Shown here piece by piece: positions 17,318 to 24,543 of a DNA stretch of 39,834 nt. The translations under genes and the position numbers were made by a program. How positions within the stretch are numbered: the first letter of the stretch is position 1; each line of letters starts with the position of its first letter. The notes under the pieces are model-generated. The model worked only from the letters and a program-made list of their open reading frames with translations, was not told where the DNA came from and did not search any database. Origin of the DNA: Oligoflexus sp. (lineage in GTDB: Bacteria > Bdellovibrionota_B > Oligoflexia > Oligoflexales > Oligoflexaceae); contig JACMOC010000064.1 in assembly GCA_014378195.1 (NCBI GenBank), positions 1-39,834 on the forward strand. Reading direction: 5' to 3'.

Positions 17318-17542
17318 TCAATCCTGATCATCCTCGTCGTCCAAAAGTTTTTCTTTGGGATAAAGTGACTTTTTAGTCTTCTTTAGCTGCTTCCAAAGAA
17401 CTTTGACTTGTTTATAAGCTTCCTGTGGTGTGATCTTGCCGCCTGCTTCGAGCGCGCAGACAATACCAATCCCATTTGCAAAGGACTGTAGATTCACTTC
17501 CATCACGTGATCTTTCGGATCACTTTGTTTTTCTTTTGGCAT
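17318..17542 (-). CDS. Small hypothetical protein (74 aa)
   Basis: Not recognised. A soluble protein, MPKEKQSDPKDHVMEVNLQ at the start, a short hydrophobic middle (FANGIGIVCALEAGGKITP), a Lys-rich helix (QVKVLWKQLKKTKKSLYPKE) and an acidic end (LLDDEDDQD). GGAG lies 6 bases before the ATG at 17542, and a good terminator follows, so it is very likely expressed as its own unit. It lies upstream of the sigma-54 activator on the same strand, but the terminator separates them. Confidence 0.65.
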   Translation of the reverse strand: MPKEKQSDPKDHVMEVNLQSFANGIGIVCALEAGGKITPQEAYKQVKVLWKQLKKTKKSLYPKEKLLDDEDDQD

Positions 17543-17641
17543 ACAGACTCCAGCTGGCCCTTGGCTGACTTTCCTCAAGTGTAAACTAATCTTCCGCCGC
17601 TCGCCATTTGTCTTACGCGCAAGTTGTCAGGAAACAGGAAA

Positions 17642-17678
17642 TAAAAGCGAGCCTGAACCTTTTTGGGTTACAGGCTCG
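17642..17678 (-). terminator. Terminator of the 91-residue hypothetical gene
   Basis: On the minus strand GAGCCTG-t-AACC-caaaaa-GGTT-c-AGGCTC is a long stem with a one-base mismatch, followed by GCTTTTATTT. It lies 19 bases past the gene's stop. Confidence 0.75.
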
Positions 17679-17696
17679 ACTGGGAATTCTCTCTAC

Positions 17697-17972
17697 TTAA
17701 TTAGCAACCTCGACGAGGGAAGGCCCTTTGTTTGGCGACTCAGACGAATCACGCAGCGCGTTCATCGACGGAAGCTCATGCAAAGCAATCGCTGCTTTAC
17801 CGTACAGTCTTTGGATCGCGCCTTGGTCTTTCTCTATAATAGGACGCGGCGGATACCAACTGGATTGACTGTTAAAACTCGTGAGCTGCTCACCCGTTCT
17901 CATTCGTTTGACGAGTTCGCTGTTTCGGTCTTGCCGCAGGTTTCGGCTACGAAGTTCTGTGACCTTTTTCAT
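17697..17972 (-). CDS. Small hypothetical protein (91 aa)
   Basis: Not recognised. Starts MKKVTELRSRNLRQDRNSEL, basic and hydrophilic, with a Trp-Tyr-Pro-Pro segment (SSWYPPRPIIEKDQ) and a predicted helix (GAIQRLYGKAAIALHEL). No signal peptide. GAGGGG lies 5-6 bases before the ATG at 17972; the frame stays open to 18107 without a ribosome-binding site. A terminator follows. Function unknown. Confidence 0.6.
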   Translation of the reverse strand: MKKVTELRSRNLRQDRNSELVKRMRTGEQLTSFNSQSSWYPPRPIIEKDQGAIQRLYGKAAIALHELPSMNALRDSSESPNKGPSLVEVAN

Positions 17973-18106
17973 AAAATCCCCTCTTCCTCTAAGCACACTT
18001 GATAGGAGGGCTATCGGAAATCTTACTCCCGACTTGAGGAAGAGGACCCGAGACCAAAAATAATCCAAAAATATCAACAGCTTGAAGTGCCGTGGGGGAC
18101 TGGTCA

Positions 18107-18724
18107 TTAAATACCAGCCTGAACACCGATCAGGATACTCGTGCTATTTTGATCCACATCATTGAGATTTAGATTATTGAATACACCGGCATCCGTGATT
18201 TTATCGTACTTCAATTTTCGCGTTGCTGTTTCAAACTCAGCCATAACACCGAGACGAAGCAAAAACTCATATTTCAAACCAACGTGGAAAGAAGCGCCGG
18301 TTGGTTTGTAATGAATTTTAGGAACATCCGTTGTACCCGCAGCCACTTCCATATCGTAGGTACCGGCAATAGTATAACCGACCTTTGCATAAGGAACGAG
18401 CCCAGCCAGTTCCAATGGCAACCAGGCTTCGATTTCAAGATCGATGTCAGTGCCGTCAATTTTATTGATACCAAGCTTGCTGCTGTCTGTATCGAAGGTG
18501 GTCTGCGAGGCGGCGATGCCGAACGCAATGGGCACGAGCGGAATAGGATCGATATGCGCAGCCGCGCGAAGTTCGCTACCCGTGAGAGTATCACTCGATC
18601 GTCCGTTGGAGCTGAATTTCGACGAACGTTTACCCGTCAAAACCTGTGCGTTAAAAATAGCCCATGCTGGACTTGCAACGACGAGAGACGTAGCCATCAT
18701 TACACCGAAGACTCCACGATTCAT
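18107..18724 (-). CDS. Small outer-membrane beta-barrel protein
   Basis: Predicted exported protein of 205 residues. The signal peptide MNRGVFGVMMATSLVVASPAWA ends in an AxA site. The mature part alternates polar and hydrophobic residues in strand-sized blocks (for example VPYAKVGYTIAGTYDME, SFHVGLKYEFLLRLGVMAEFE) and ends STSILIGVQAGI, as expected of an OmpW/OmpA-type eight-stranded barrel. GGGAGG lies 4 bases before the ATG at 18724. It is divergent from the glycosyltransferase gene, 118 bases between starts. Exact family and role unknown. Confidence 0.75.
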   Translation of the reverse strand: MNRGVFGVMMATSLVVASPAWAIFNAQVLTGKRSSKFSSNGRSSDTLTGSELRAAAHIDPIPLVPIAFGIAASQTTFDTDSSKLGINKIDGTDIDLEIEAWLPLELAGLVPYAKVGYTIAGTYDMEVAAGTTDVPKIHYKPTGASFHVGLKYEFLLRLGVMAEFETATRKLKYDKITDAGVFNNLNLNDVDQNSTSILIGVQAGI

Positions 18725-18842
18725 AAAACCTCCCGAAAAACGGATAAGACCAAAAAAATGTTGTTCCTTCGTTCTACCACGAATAGGATGCGGCAACAAA
18801 GCTGCTTTTCCAACAGTAGCATCGCCTGGGGGCACGGCAAGC

Positions 18843-19949
18843 GTGAAAATACTACATATCGATACTGAAATGAGTTGGCGAGGTGGTGAAAACCAAATTC
18901 GCCTGCTTATCGAAAACGCACAAACCCCCGACTGGGAATGGCACTTAGCAGCCCCTCCCGGCAGCCAGGCCATCGAGCGCATGAAACCTTTCGCAAAAAC
19001 TTTGCCACTTCCAATGAAGGGTCTTGCACAACTTTCAGCGGTACGCGCGATTGCATCTTACGTGAAGCAAAACCACATTCAGGTCATGGACTGCCAATCG
19101 TCGCGCGCTCATCAGCTCGGTCTTGCCGTCAAATATCTGGTTCCTTCGGTGAAGCTCGTGGTCCATCGGCGCGTCGATTATCCGCCAGGACAAAGTTGGT
19201 TTAACCGACAGAAATATATTAATCGGCGCATCGACCGTTACATAGCAATTTCCAGTGCCATCAGTGAGATTCTCAAAACCTACGGCGTTCCGGCCGCGCA
19301 GATCAGTGTCGTTCGCAGCGCGGTAGATTCGTCCCCATTCAAAATTTATGACAGAGGGCAGGCGCGTATCGATGTGCTGCGCGAACTCGGGGTGCAAGGC
19401 AAGCCAATTGTTATCGGTAATGTCGCCTATCTTACGGAGCAAAAAGGCCATGAAACTCTTGTGCGTGCCCTGGGGATACTCAAAAAAAAGGGCATTCGGT
19501 TTTTCTGTTTTATAGCGGGTGATGGGGATCTAAAACTCAAAAATGAGGCCCTGGCTAGGGAGCTCGGCCTCATTGCCGATGAGCTTCAATTTCTGGGCAT
19601 CCGAAAGGATGTGCCTCGCCTCCTGGCAGCGAGCGATATCTTTGCCCTCTCGTCAAATGATGAAGGCCTCGGCACAAGTCTGCTCGATGCGGTGCATGCC
19701 GGCTGCACTCTAGTCGGTACGCGGGTCGGCGGCATCCCCGAAATCATCCATCATAACCAAACCGGACTCAGCGCAAATGCCCGGGACCCCGAAGGATTTG
19801 CCGCCGAGCTGGAGCGTGTTTTATGCGATTCCGAACTCCGTCAAACACTTACCGAAAATGCCAAGACTTTCGTTGAGACCGCCTTCTCTTTAGAGACGAT
19901 GGTCAAAGGCAATCTGGAAATTTATGCGCGACTCGTGAACGAAGGATGA
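18843..19949 (+). CDS. Family 1/4 (GT-B) glycosyltransferase
   Basis: Predicted sugar transferase of 368 residues with the two-domain GT-B fold. The N-terminal domain starts KILHIDTEMSWRGGENQI, with the GG loop common in this group. The C-terminal domain has GNVAYLTEQKGHETLVRAL, where the conserved Lys binds the nucleotide-sugar phosphate, and then LSSNDEGLGTSLLDAVHAGC, the EX7E-type motif of GT4, followed by GTRVGGIPEII. The GTG at 18843 is used because homology starts there; the frame runs open upstream but overlaps the divergent barrel gene. The upstream GGGGGCACGG is only a weak Shine-Dalgarno. Likely acts on LPS or another surface glycan; acceptor unknown. Confidence 0.87.
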   Translation: MKILHIDTEMSWRGGENQIRLLIENAQTPDWEWHLAAPPGSQAIERMKPFAKTLPLPMKGLAQLSAVRAIASYVKQNHIQVMDCQSSRAHQLGLAVKYLVPSVKLVVHRRVDYPPGQSWFNRQKYINRRIDRYIAISSAISEILKTYGVPAAQISVVRSAVDSSPFKIYDRGQARIDVLRELGVQGKPIVIGNVAYLTEQKGHETLVRALGILKKKGIRFFCFIAGDGDLKLKNEALARELGLIADELQFLGIRKDVPRLLAASDIFALSSNDEGLGTSLLDAVHAGCTLVGTRVGGIPEIIHHNQTGLSANARDPEGFAAELERVLCDSELRQTLTENAKTFVETAFSLETMVKGNLEIYARLVNEG

Positions 19950-20057
19950 TAAACATAGAGGCTTTGGTGACAATTTGATCTTAGCAAAGTTCGGGAACCG
20001 GATCGCAGGCTTAGCGAACGAAGCAGAGGAGCGCCTTAGGAAAGGGGCTCAACTTGT

Positions 20058-20083
20058 GCCTACGCCTTCCGATAGGCTTTTTG
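20058..20083 (+). terminator. Hairpin with T tract after the glycosyltransferase
   Basis: GCCTA-cgccttccga-TAGGC followed by TTTTTGATT. It lies 108 bases after the glycosyltransferase stop, leaving a GC-rich untranslated stretch (19950-20057) that may be a long 3' UTR or a small RNA. Confidence 0.5.
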
Positions 20084-20113
20084 ATTACCATCTATCGTGA
20101 CAGGAGGTCCGTG

Positions 20114-20791
20114 ATGGGTTTGAGGTTTCGTACTCCCATAGGCAGCCTGCGTGAGCAGCGCCGCAAAGCTGAAGGACAAGTCCCGGCCCAGGTCGGACGC
20201 GTCGCGACAACACGTTATCGTAATTCAAACGGCGTCGATGCTTCGATGCCTGTGAGCGACAGCGAATTTGGCAAACGCGAAAATCTCATCGAACGCCTCC
20301 GAAGCGTCCTTGCGGACGGTCGTAATGATATAGACGAAAGCCTCTCTGAGTATCAAGTCATTCAGGACGAACTCGCGCGTATTAGCCACCATCAGCAGGT
20401 GAATCGCACCGAAGGGTCCGAAGGACTTATAGACCTTGATGTCCCTCGCACGATGTTTTTTAATTCCGCAGCACCCTTCCGTTACGTAGTTATAGACGGC
20501 GGCAAAAAAACCAATGACTTCAATCAACCCCTTCAAAGATTAAATTGCGCACCTGTAAACTTGGACGCCTACGTTCAAAATGTGCGTCCGCTTGCGGAGC
20601 CAGCCCCTCGCGCTGTGCCTTTAACCCTGCTTTTAAGTTCCGATCCCGAGCCAAATACGCCCAAAATTAAAGCTGATCCGTCTTTTGATGCCGCAACTCT
20701 TACCCAGAGCAATGTGACTCATAATTCTCTGCCGAAGGAACGAAGTCTTATCCCCAAGTCTTTGGTCTTGAGCCTTCTCGACGATAAGTGA
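20114..20791 (+). CDS. Hypothetical protein (225 aa)
   Basis: No family recognised. A basic N-terminus (MGLRFRTPIGSLREQRRKAE) leads into a charged region with a likely helix or coiled coil (LIERLRSVLADGRNDIDESLSEYQVIQDELARI). A more globular part follows (PRTMFFNSAAPFRYVVIDGG) and then a Pro-rich tail ending LIPKSLVLSLLDDK. No signal peptide. AGGAGG lies 6 bases before ATG 20114. It is followed 113 bases later by the glycyl-tRNA synthetase gene. Probably cytoplasmic. Confidence 0.65.
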   Translation: MGLRFRTPIGSLREQRRKAEGQVPAQVGRVATTRYRNSNGVDASMPVSDSEFGKRENLIERLRSVLADGRNDIDESLSEYQVIQDELARISHHQQVNRTEGSEGLIDLDVPRTMFFNSAAPFRYVVIDGGKKTNDFNQPLQRLNCAPVNLDAYVQNVRPLAEPAPRAVPLTLLLSSDPEPNTPKIKADPSFDAATLTQSNVTHNSLPKERSLIPKSLVLSLLDDK

Positions 20792-20904
20792 TTCCTCTCT
20801 TTCCCGCCAAACATCACCACAGCCGTATTCTACCTTGAGGAAATGTCCGTTCCGGACTATCTTTTTCCCTTCGATTCATCCAGAAAACGATCAGGAGTCG
20901 CACC

Positions 20905-22422
20905 TTGAACGAACTCGATCTCATGACCAAAATCGTATCCCTATGCAAACGACGCGGCTTTGTCTTTCAAAGCTCCGAAATATATGGTGGCCTCAAGTCC
21001 GCATACGACTACGGCCCACTCGGAGTCGAGCTCAAAAGAAACATCGCGGCGGCCTGGTGGCGGTCTATGGTTTATGAGCGAGATGATATTGTCGGCATCG
21101 ACGCGTCTATCGTTATGCACCCAAAAGTCTGGGAAACCTCCGGCCACGTTTCGGGATTTTCCGATCCTCTCGTCGACTGTCTCAACTGCAAAGAACGCTT
21201 TCGCGGGGATAAAGCCCCCCCCGTTGCCCCTGGCACAGAAGTCGTTTTTATCAAAGGCGGAAAAGACAAAGGCGAGAAAATCAAAGGCGTCGTCAACGCG
21301 CGCGGTTATGTATGTCCCGTCTGTGGGTCGTCTGAGTTGAGCGAAGAACGCCAGTTCAATGGCATGTTCCGCACTATCCTCGGACCCGTGGATCCGATGG
21401 ACGAATTTTTCCGTGAAATAAAAGGCAAAGACCTCACGGAAAAAGAGATGAAAACCATCTACGAGAAAATCACGCAGAATTCCCTCGTTTATTTGCGTCC
21501 TGAAACAGCCCAGGCGATGTTTGTCCAATTCCTGAACGTGCAGCAGACGGCCTCGATGAAAGTGCCTTTCGGTATCGCGCAGCAGGGTAAGTCCTTCCGC
21601 AACGAAATCACCGTCGAGCACTTTATTTTCCGCTCCTGCGAATTTGAGCAGATGGAAATGGAATTTTTCATCGAACCCGGTACGCAGAGCGAATGGCTAA
21701 AATACTGGACTGAAACACGTATGGCCTGGTACGGGAAATATTCCAACTCGCCTGCCAACTTCCGTCTGCGTAAACACGATAAAGACGAACTCGCGCATTA
21801 TTCCGACGATTGTTATGACGTCGAATATCTCTATCCCTGGGGCTGGGGAGAACTCGAAGGTGTAGCATCCCGAACCGATTACGACCTGAAGCGTCACGGC
21901 GCGGCCACAGGCGTAAAACTGAGTTATTTCGATCAGAATAAAGCCGACCCGGAAACGGGAAAAATGGGCTGGCGCTACGTGCCTTACGTCATCGAGCCCG
22001 CAGCCGGACTCACCCGAACCTTGCTGGCTTTGCTTCTTGATGCCTATACCGAAGAGAAAGGCGTCGATGCCGAGGGCAAAGAAAAATCGCGAGTATTCCT
22101 CAAACTGCATCCTAGCATCGCGCCTATTAAGGCAGCGATCCTTCCTCTCGTGAAAAAAGACGGGCAACCCGAAAAGGCCGACGCCATCGCGAAAGCTTTA
22201 CGAGCCGCGGGCATCAACGTGAGTTACGATGAACAACAAAGCATCGGCAAACGCTATGCCAAACACGATGAAGTAGGAACACCCTTCTGTATCACAGTCG
22301 ATCCGGATACAATGAAGGACGACACCGTAACCGTTCGTTACCGCGACACAGCTGAACAACGTCGTATGCCCATTGCGGAAGCGATTGAAACCGTTATTCA
22401 GAGTGTTCGTCATCCTGTCTAG
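20905..22422 (+). CDS. glyS: Glycyl-tRNA synthetase, dimeric alpha2 type
   Basis: Charges tRNA-Gly. This is the single-chain class II enzyme of 505 residues, not the alpha2beta2 form. FVFQSSEIYGGLKSAYDYGPLG is the family's N-terminal signature. Two CxxC pairs (CLNC, CPVC) flank the insertion. Class II motif 2 surrounds FRNEITVEHFIFRSCEFEQMEMEFF, with RPETAQAMFV just before it. VIEPAAGLTRTLLALL is motif 3. The anticodon-binding domain begins near LHPSIAPIKAAILPL. The start is TTG 20905, with AGGAG 7 bases upstream. A 120-codon gene follows after 11 bases, so they are likely cotranscribed. Confidence 0.96.
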   Translation: MNELDLMTKIVSLCKRRGFVFQSSEIYGGLKSAYDYGPLGVELKRNIAAAWWRSMVYERDDIVGIDASIVMHPKVWETSGHVSGFSDPLVDCLNCKERFRGDKAPPVAPGTEVVFIKGGKDKGEKIKGVVNARGYVCPVCGSSELSEERQFNGMFRTILGPVDPMDEFFREIKGKDLTEKEMKTIYEKITQNSLVYLRPETAQAMFVQFLNVQQTASMKVPFGIAQQGKSFRNEITVEHFIFRSCEFEQMEMEFFIEPGTQSEWLKYWTETRMAWYGKYSNSPANFRLRKHDKDELAHYSDDCYDVEYLYPWGWGELEGVASRTDYDLKRHGAATGVKLSYFDQNKADPETGKMGWRYVPYVIEPAAGLTRTLLALLLDAYTEEKGVDAEGKEKSRVFLKLHPSIAPIKAAILPLVKKDGQPEKADAIAKALRAAGINVSYDEQQSIGKRYAKHDEVGTPFCITVDPDTMKDDTVTVRYRDTAEQRRMPIAEAIETVIQSVRHPV

Positions 22423-22433
22423 GAGTTAGAGTT

Positions 22434-22796
22434 TTGAACAAGCGCCCTAGTAGTAATAATGCTCCGGATAATAAAGCACGTTCCCGGAGGCGTCGCCGCC
22501 CAACGGGTCCAGGTGGACAGCCTAAGGCTGAACCGGAAGTCGTCAAAAAAAGCGCTTCGGTGCTCAAGAAATATAGTGTGACTTTTTATGAAAACCACAA
22601 TCTTGCTCGCGAGGACACTGCAAAGCTTCAGGAGCTCAAGTCTGAATGCGATCAGCTCAATATTGTCGTCAAAGCCGAAGGCACGATGGATGATCCCGAG
22701 CTAACTCAATTTGGCCGCATATATGCTGGGGAAGCGTGGCATTTGATTCATAAACGTCGTCAGGACGATGGCTGGTACAATGAGATGCACGAATAA
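22434..22796 (+). CDS. Small basic hypothetical protein downstream of glyS
   Basis: A 120-residue protein, not recognised. The first 35 residues are a strongly basic, disordered-looking tail (RSRRRRRPTGPGG) suited to binding RNA or DNA. The rest looks like a compact domain (VLKKYSVTFYENHNLAREDT, then AGEAWHLIHKRRQDDGWYNE). The TTG start has GGAG overlapping the glyS stop codon, so translation is probably coupled to glyS. A terminator follows at 22817. RNA binding is only an inference from charge and context. Confidence 0.65.
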   Translation: MNKRPSSNNAPDNKARSRRRRRPTGPGGQPKAEPEVVKKSASVLKKYSVTFYENHNLAREDTAKLQELKSECDQLNIVVKAEGTMDDPELTQFGRIYAGEAWHLIHKRRQDDGWYNEMHE

Positions 22797-22816
22797 TTAG
22801 GCTTATATTCCCATAA

Positions 22817-22861
22817 AAGTGAGGCTGTTTATCGAAATGATAAGTGGCCTCTACTTTTTTT
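22817..22861 (+). terminator. Terminator of the glyS operon
   Basis: AAAGTGAGGC pairs with GCCTCTACTTT (one bulged base), with an inner stem TTATC-gaaat-GATAA, followed by eight T. It lies 20 bases after the stop of the 120-codon gene. Confidence 0.8.
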
Positions 22862-22875
22862 TCTCCCATCCCGGG

Positions 22876-22881
22876 TATAAT
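22876..22881 (+). promoter_or_regulatory. Consensus -10 element before the 128-residue gene
   Basis: An exact TATAAT lies 29 bases before the ATG at 22911 and just after the glyS-operon terminator. No good -35 is seen at the usual spacing (TACTTT at 22852 is the nearest). The leader would be about 24 bases. Confidence 0.4.
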
Positions 22882-22910
22882 GGAGGTTCGCCATCCAAGG
22901 AGAGACGGGA

Positions 22911-23297
22911 ATGAAACTAGAAATGGAGTTTCACGATTCGATTATATCCGACGTGAAAGTGCTTGCTGAATTAGATGCGATCGAGATTCGATTTAGCCAC
23001 GTAGTGATCGTGACGACGCCCGAGAGTAGCGCTGTTCCCCAAAATTCACGCGTGAGTGCAACGATTCGCATCACGAAACCAAAATATAAAAGACTCCCGA
23101 AAAAAGGACTCCTATCCGATGGCGAACTGTATGGCATTCCCGGCAAACCCTTAAATGGCCGTATACCTGTGGATTTTCAGTGTGATCGTGAGTGTGAGCT
23201 GGAGCTCTCCGTTGAAAGCACCGATTATTCCATCACCGGAAAAAGTTTTTTAGTGGTTGTGGACCTGGCAACACTTCCCGACGAATTGCGACATTGA
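22911..23297 (+). CDS. Hypothetical protein (128 aa)
   Basis: Not recognised. Starts MKLEMEFHDSIISDVKVLAE and looks like an all-beta domain: alternating strands (AIEIRFSHVVIVTTPE, SRVSATIRITKPKYK, ECELELSVESTDYSITG, FLVVVDLATL). No signal peptide. The fold pattern recalls small bacterial beta-sandwich proteins of unknown function that start 'F.ds.i..i......i.l.f..a.I', but the match is weak. AGGAGA precedes the ATG, and an upstream terminator and -10 suggest its own transcript. Confidence 0.68.
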   Translation: MKLEMEFHDSIISDVKVLAELDAIEIRFSHVVIVTTPESSAVPQNSRVSATIRITKPKYKRLPKKGLLSDGELYGIPGKPLNGRIPVDFQCDRECELELSVESTDYSITGKSFLVVVDLATLPDELRH

Positions 23298-23333
23298 TAC
23301 CAATGCTCTGGGAGGCACTCTAGCCTCACTTAT

Positions 23334-23374
23334 AAAAAAAGAGCCGCAAAACCTTGTGGGTCTTGCGGCTCTTT
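23334..23374 (-). terminator. Strong terminator of the small exported-protein gene
   Basis: AAAGAGCCGCAA and TTGCGGCTCTTT (23338-23349 and 23363-23374) form a perfect 12-bp stem. On the minus strand it runs directly into seven T. It may also stop the convergent plus-strand gene at 23297, but the plus side lacks extra T. Confidence 0.9.
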
Positions 23375-23385
23375 GAACTAACTAA

Positions 23386-23697
23386 TTATTCTGCGATCGG
23401 CTTGAGTTTCATCCGGTAATTTTTTTCGACAATACACGATTGACCGTCGACTTTGACTTTCATAAAATCGGCTTGCTCTTTTTCGTTCCGGTTATTGATA
23501 ACTTCGGCGTTCACAGTATTTTGCCCGGAAAGTCTTGTATTCAACCGACGATACGCTTGAGCCTGGACTGAAACGACTTCGGCATCTTTGACTTTATCCG
23601 CGACAGTCGTGGATCCACCCACTCCGATAATGCCCGCAAAAGCGGTGGAAGCGATTGAAAACATGAACATAAAAGTGAGGGTAAGGCGCTGTAACAT
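23386..23697 (-). CDS. Small exported hypothetical protein (103 aa)
   Basis: The signal peptide MLQRLTLTFMFMFSIASTAFA ends in an AFA cleavage site. The mature part (about 82 residues) is soluble and charged, with one cysteine (DGQSCIVEKNY) and a KLKPIAE end. No family is recognised. AAGGA lies 7 bases before ATG 23697. It starts 30 bases after the HTH regulator gene on the same strand and shares the terminator, so they probably form an operon; the regulator may control it or respond to the same signal. Confidence 0.68.
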   Translation of the reverse strand: MLQRLTLTFMFMFSIASTAFAGIIGVGGSTTVADKVKDAEVVSVQAQAYRRLNTRLSGQNTVNAEVINNRNEKEQADFMKVKVDGQSCIVEKNYRMKLKPIAE

Positions 23698-23727
23698 CTT
23701 CTTATCCTTTAAAACTGACACGATATT

Positions 23728-24444
23728 TCAGTCCATGTAGCTAGACGATAACACGTTTATATAGAGTCGGTCCCCAAAATACTTGGGGTCAGTGAACACT
23801 TCGACAAGGCGCTTTTTCAATTCAACCATGGCCAAACTCGCTGCCTCAATACCTTCCTGATTCAAACGTTCCGAGAAAATACCGTAGTGGCTGCCGGCAT
23901 CATTCACTTTATCCCTATCAAAACACTGAATAGCCAGGCCCATATGGTGCAGGACTTCTTCAAGGTTGGCGAAGGACACGTTTTTTATCTTGGTTTTTAC
24001 GACATCACCGTGAGTTTCGATCAGATCAGCTGCGGTAAGCCGAAGGATTGCAATGTCAGCCTGTTGCCCCAGCTTCTCATGGAGACGCGTCCGACTTACG
24101 CCCTGGCCGCTCGCCAGGTTAAACACCATAAACTCTTCTTTTGTGAGAGTCTGAAGGAGTCCCGCCATGTTTAGCATGCGGTAACCGACATCCTCTTGCT
24201 TCTTGAATATAGGAGCAAAGTCGGGAAAGTGGCGACACAGCAACGAGCGTCCCTGTTTATCATCGAGGATGACAGAAACCACCTGCATAACAGTTTCGAG
24301 GTTAGGCGTGAACTCTGCCTGCATAATGCGCCTGAGTGTTGGATACGAGACACCCGAGAGACGGCTCAGAACACTTAGGTTCCCGTTCCGTCTGGAGCTC
24401 ATCCATTGGTCAATTTCGGTCTGGAGTTCTTCGACTAAAATCAT
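23728..24444 (-). CDS. HTH regulator, TIGR02147-like
   Basis: Predicted DNA-binding regulator of 238 residues. An N-terminal helix-turn-helix is visible at NLSVLSRLSGVSYPTLRRIMQAEFTPNLETVMQV, split as helix, turn (SGVS) and recognition helix. A middle region (LTKEEFMVFNLASGQGVSRTRLHEKLGQ) looks like a second winged-helix part. The end, SLAMVELKKRLVEVFTDP then GDRLYINVLSSS, resembles the C-terminal domain of TIGR02147/DUF4423 proteins found in Bdellovibrio- and Fibrobacter-type genomes; that link is tentative. ATG 24444 has GGAGA 7 bases upstream. It precedes a small exported protein in an apparent operon. Confidence 0.68.
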   Translation of the reverse strand: MILVEELQTEIDQWMSSRRNGNLSVLSRLSGVSYPTLRRIMQAEFTPNLETVMQVVSVILDDKQGRSLLCRHFPDFAPIFKKQEDVGYRMLNMAGLLQTLTKEEFMVFNLASGQGVSRTRLHEKLGQQADIAILRLTAADLIETHGDVVKTKIKNVSFANLEEVLHHMGLAIQCFDRDKVNDAGSHYGIFSERLNQEGIEAASLAMVELKKRLVEVFTDPKYFGDRLYINVLSSSYMD

Positions 24445-24543
24445 TCCTGGTTCTCCGGAAACAACGGCGTTGTGGGCGAGTGATACATAATGGCAAGGCA
24501 TTAAGCAAGCAGCTATGTTTAAACGCCCTAGCTCCTTGTCTAA

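Noticed and set aside
19950..20057. Cyclic-di-GMP (GEMM) riboswitch
   Set aside because: The conserved core bases of the class are absent and the region follows a gene rather than leading one with a clear fold.
20941..21621. 226-codon minus-strand frame inside glyS
   Set aside because: Shadow of the synthetase gene; no motif and no separate start signal.
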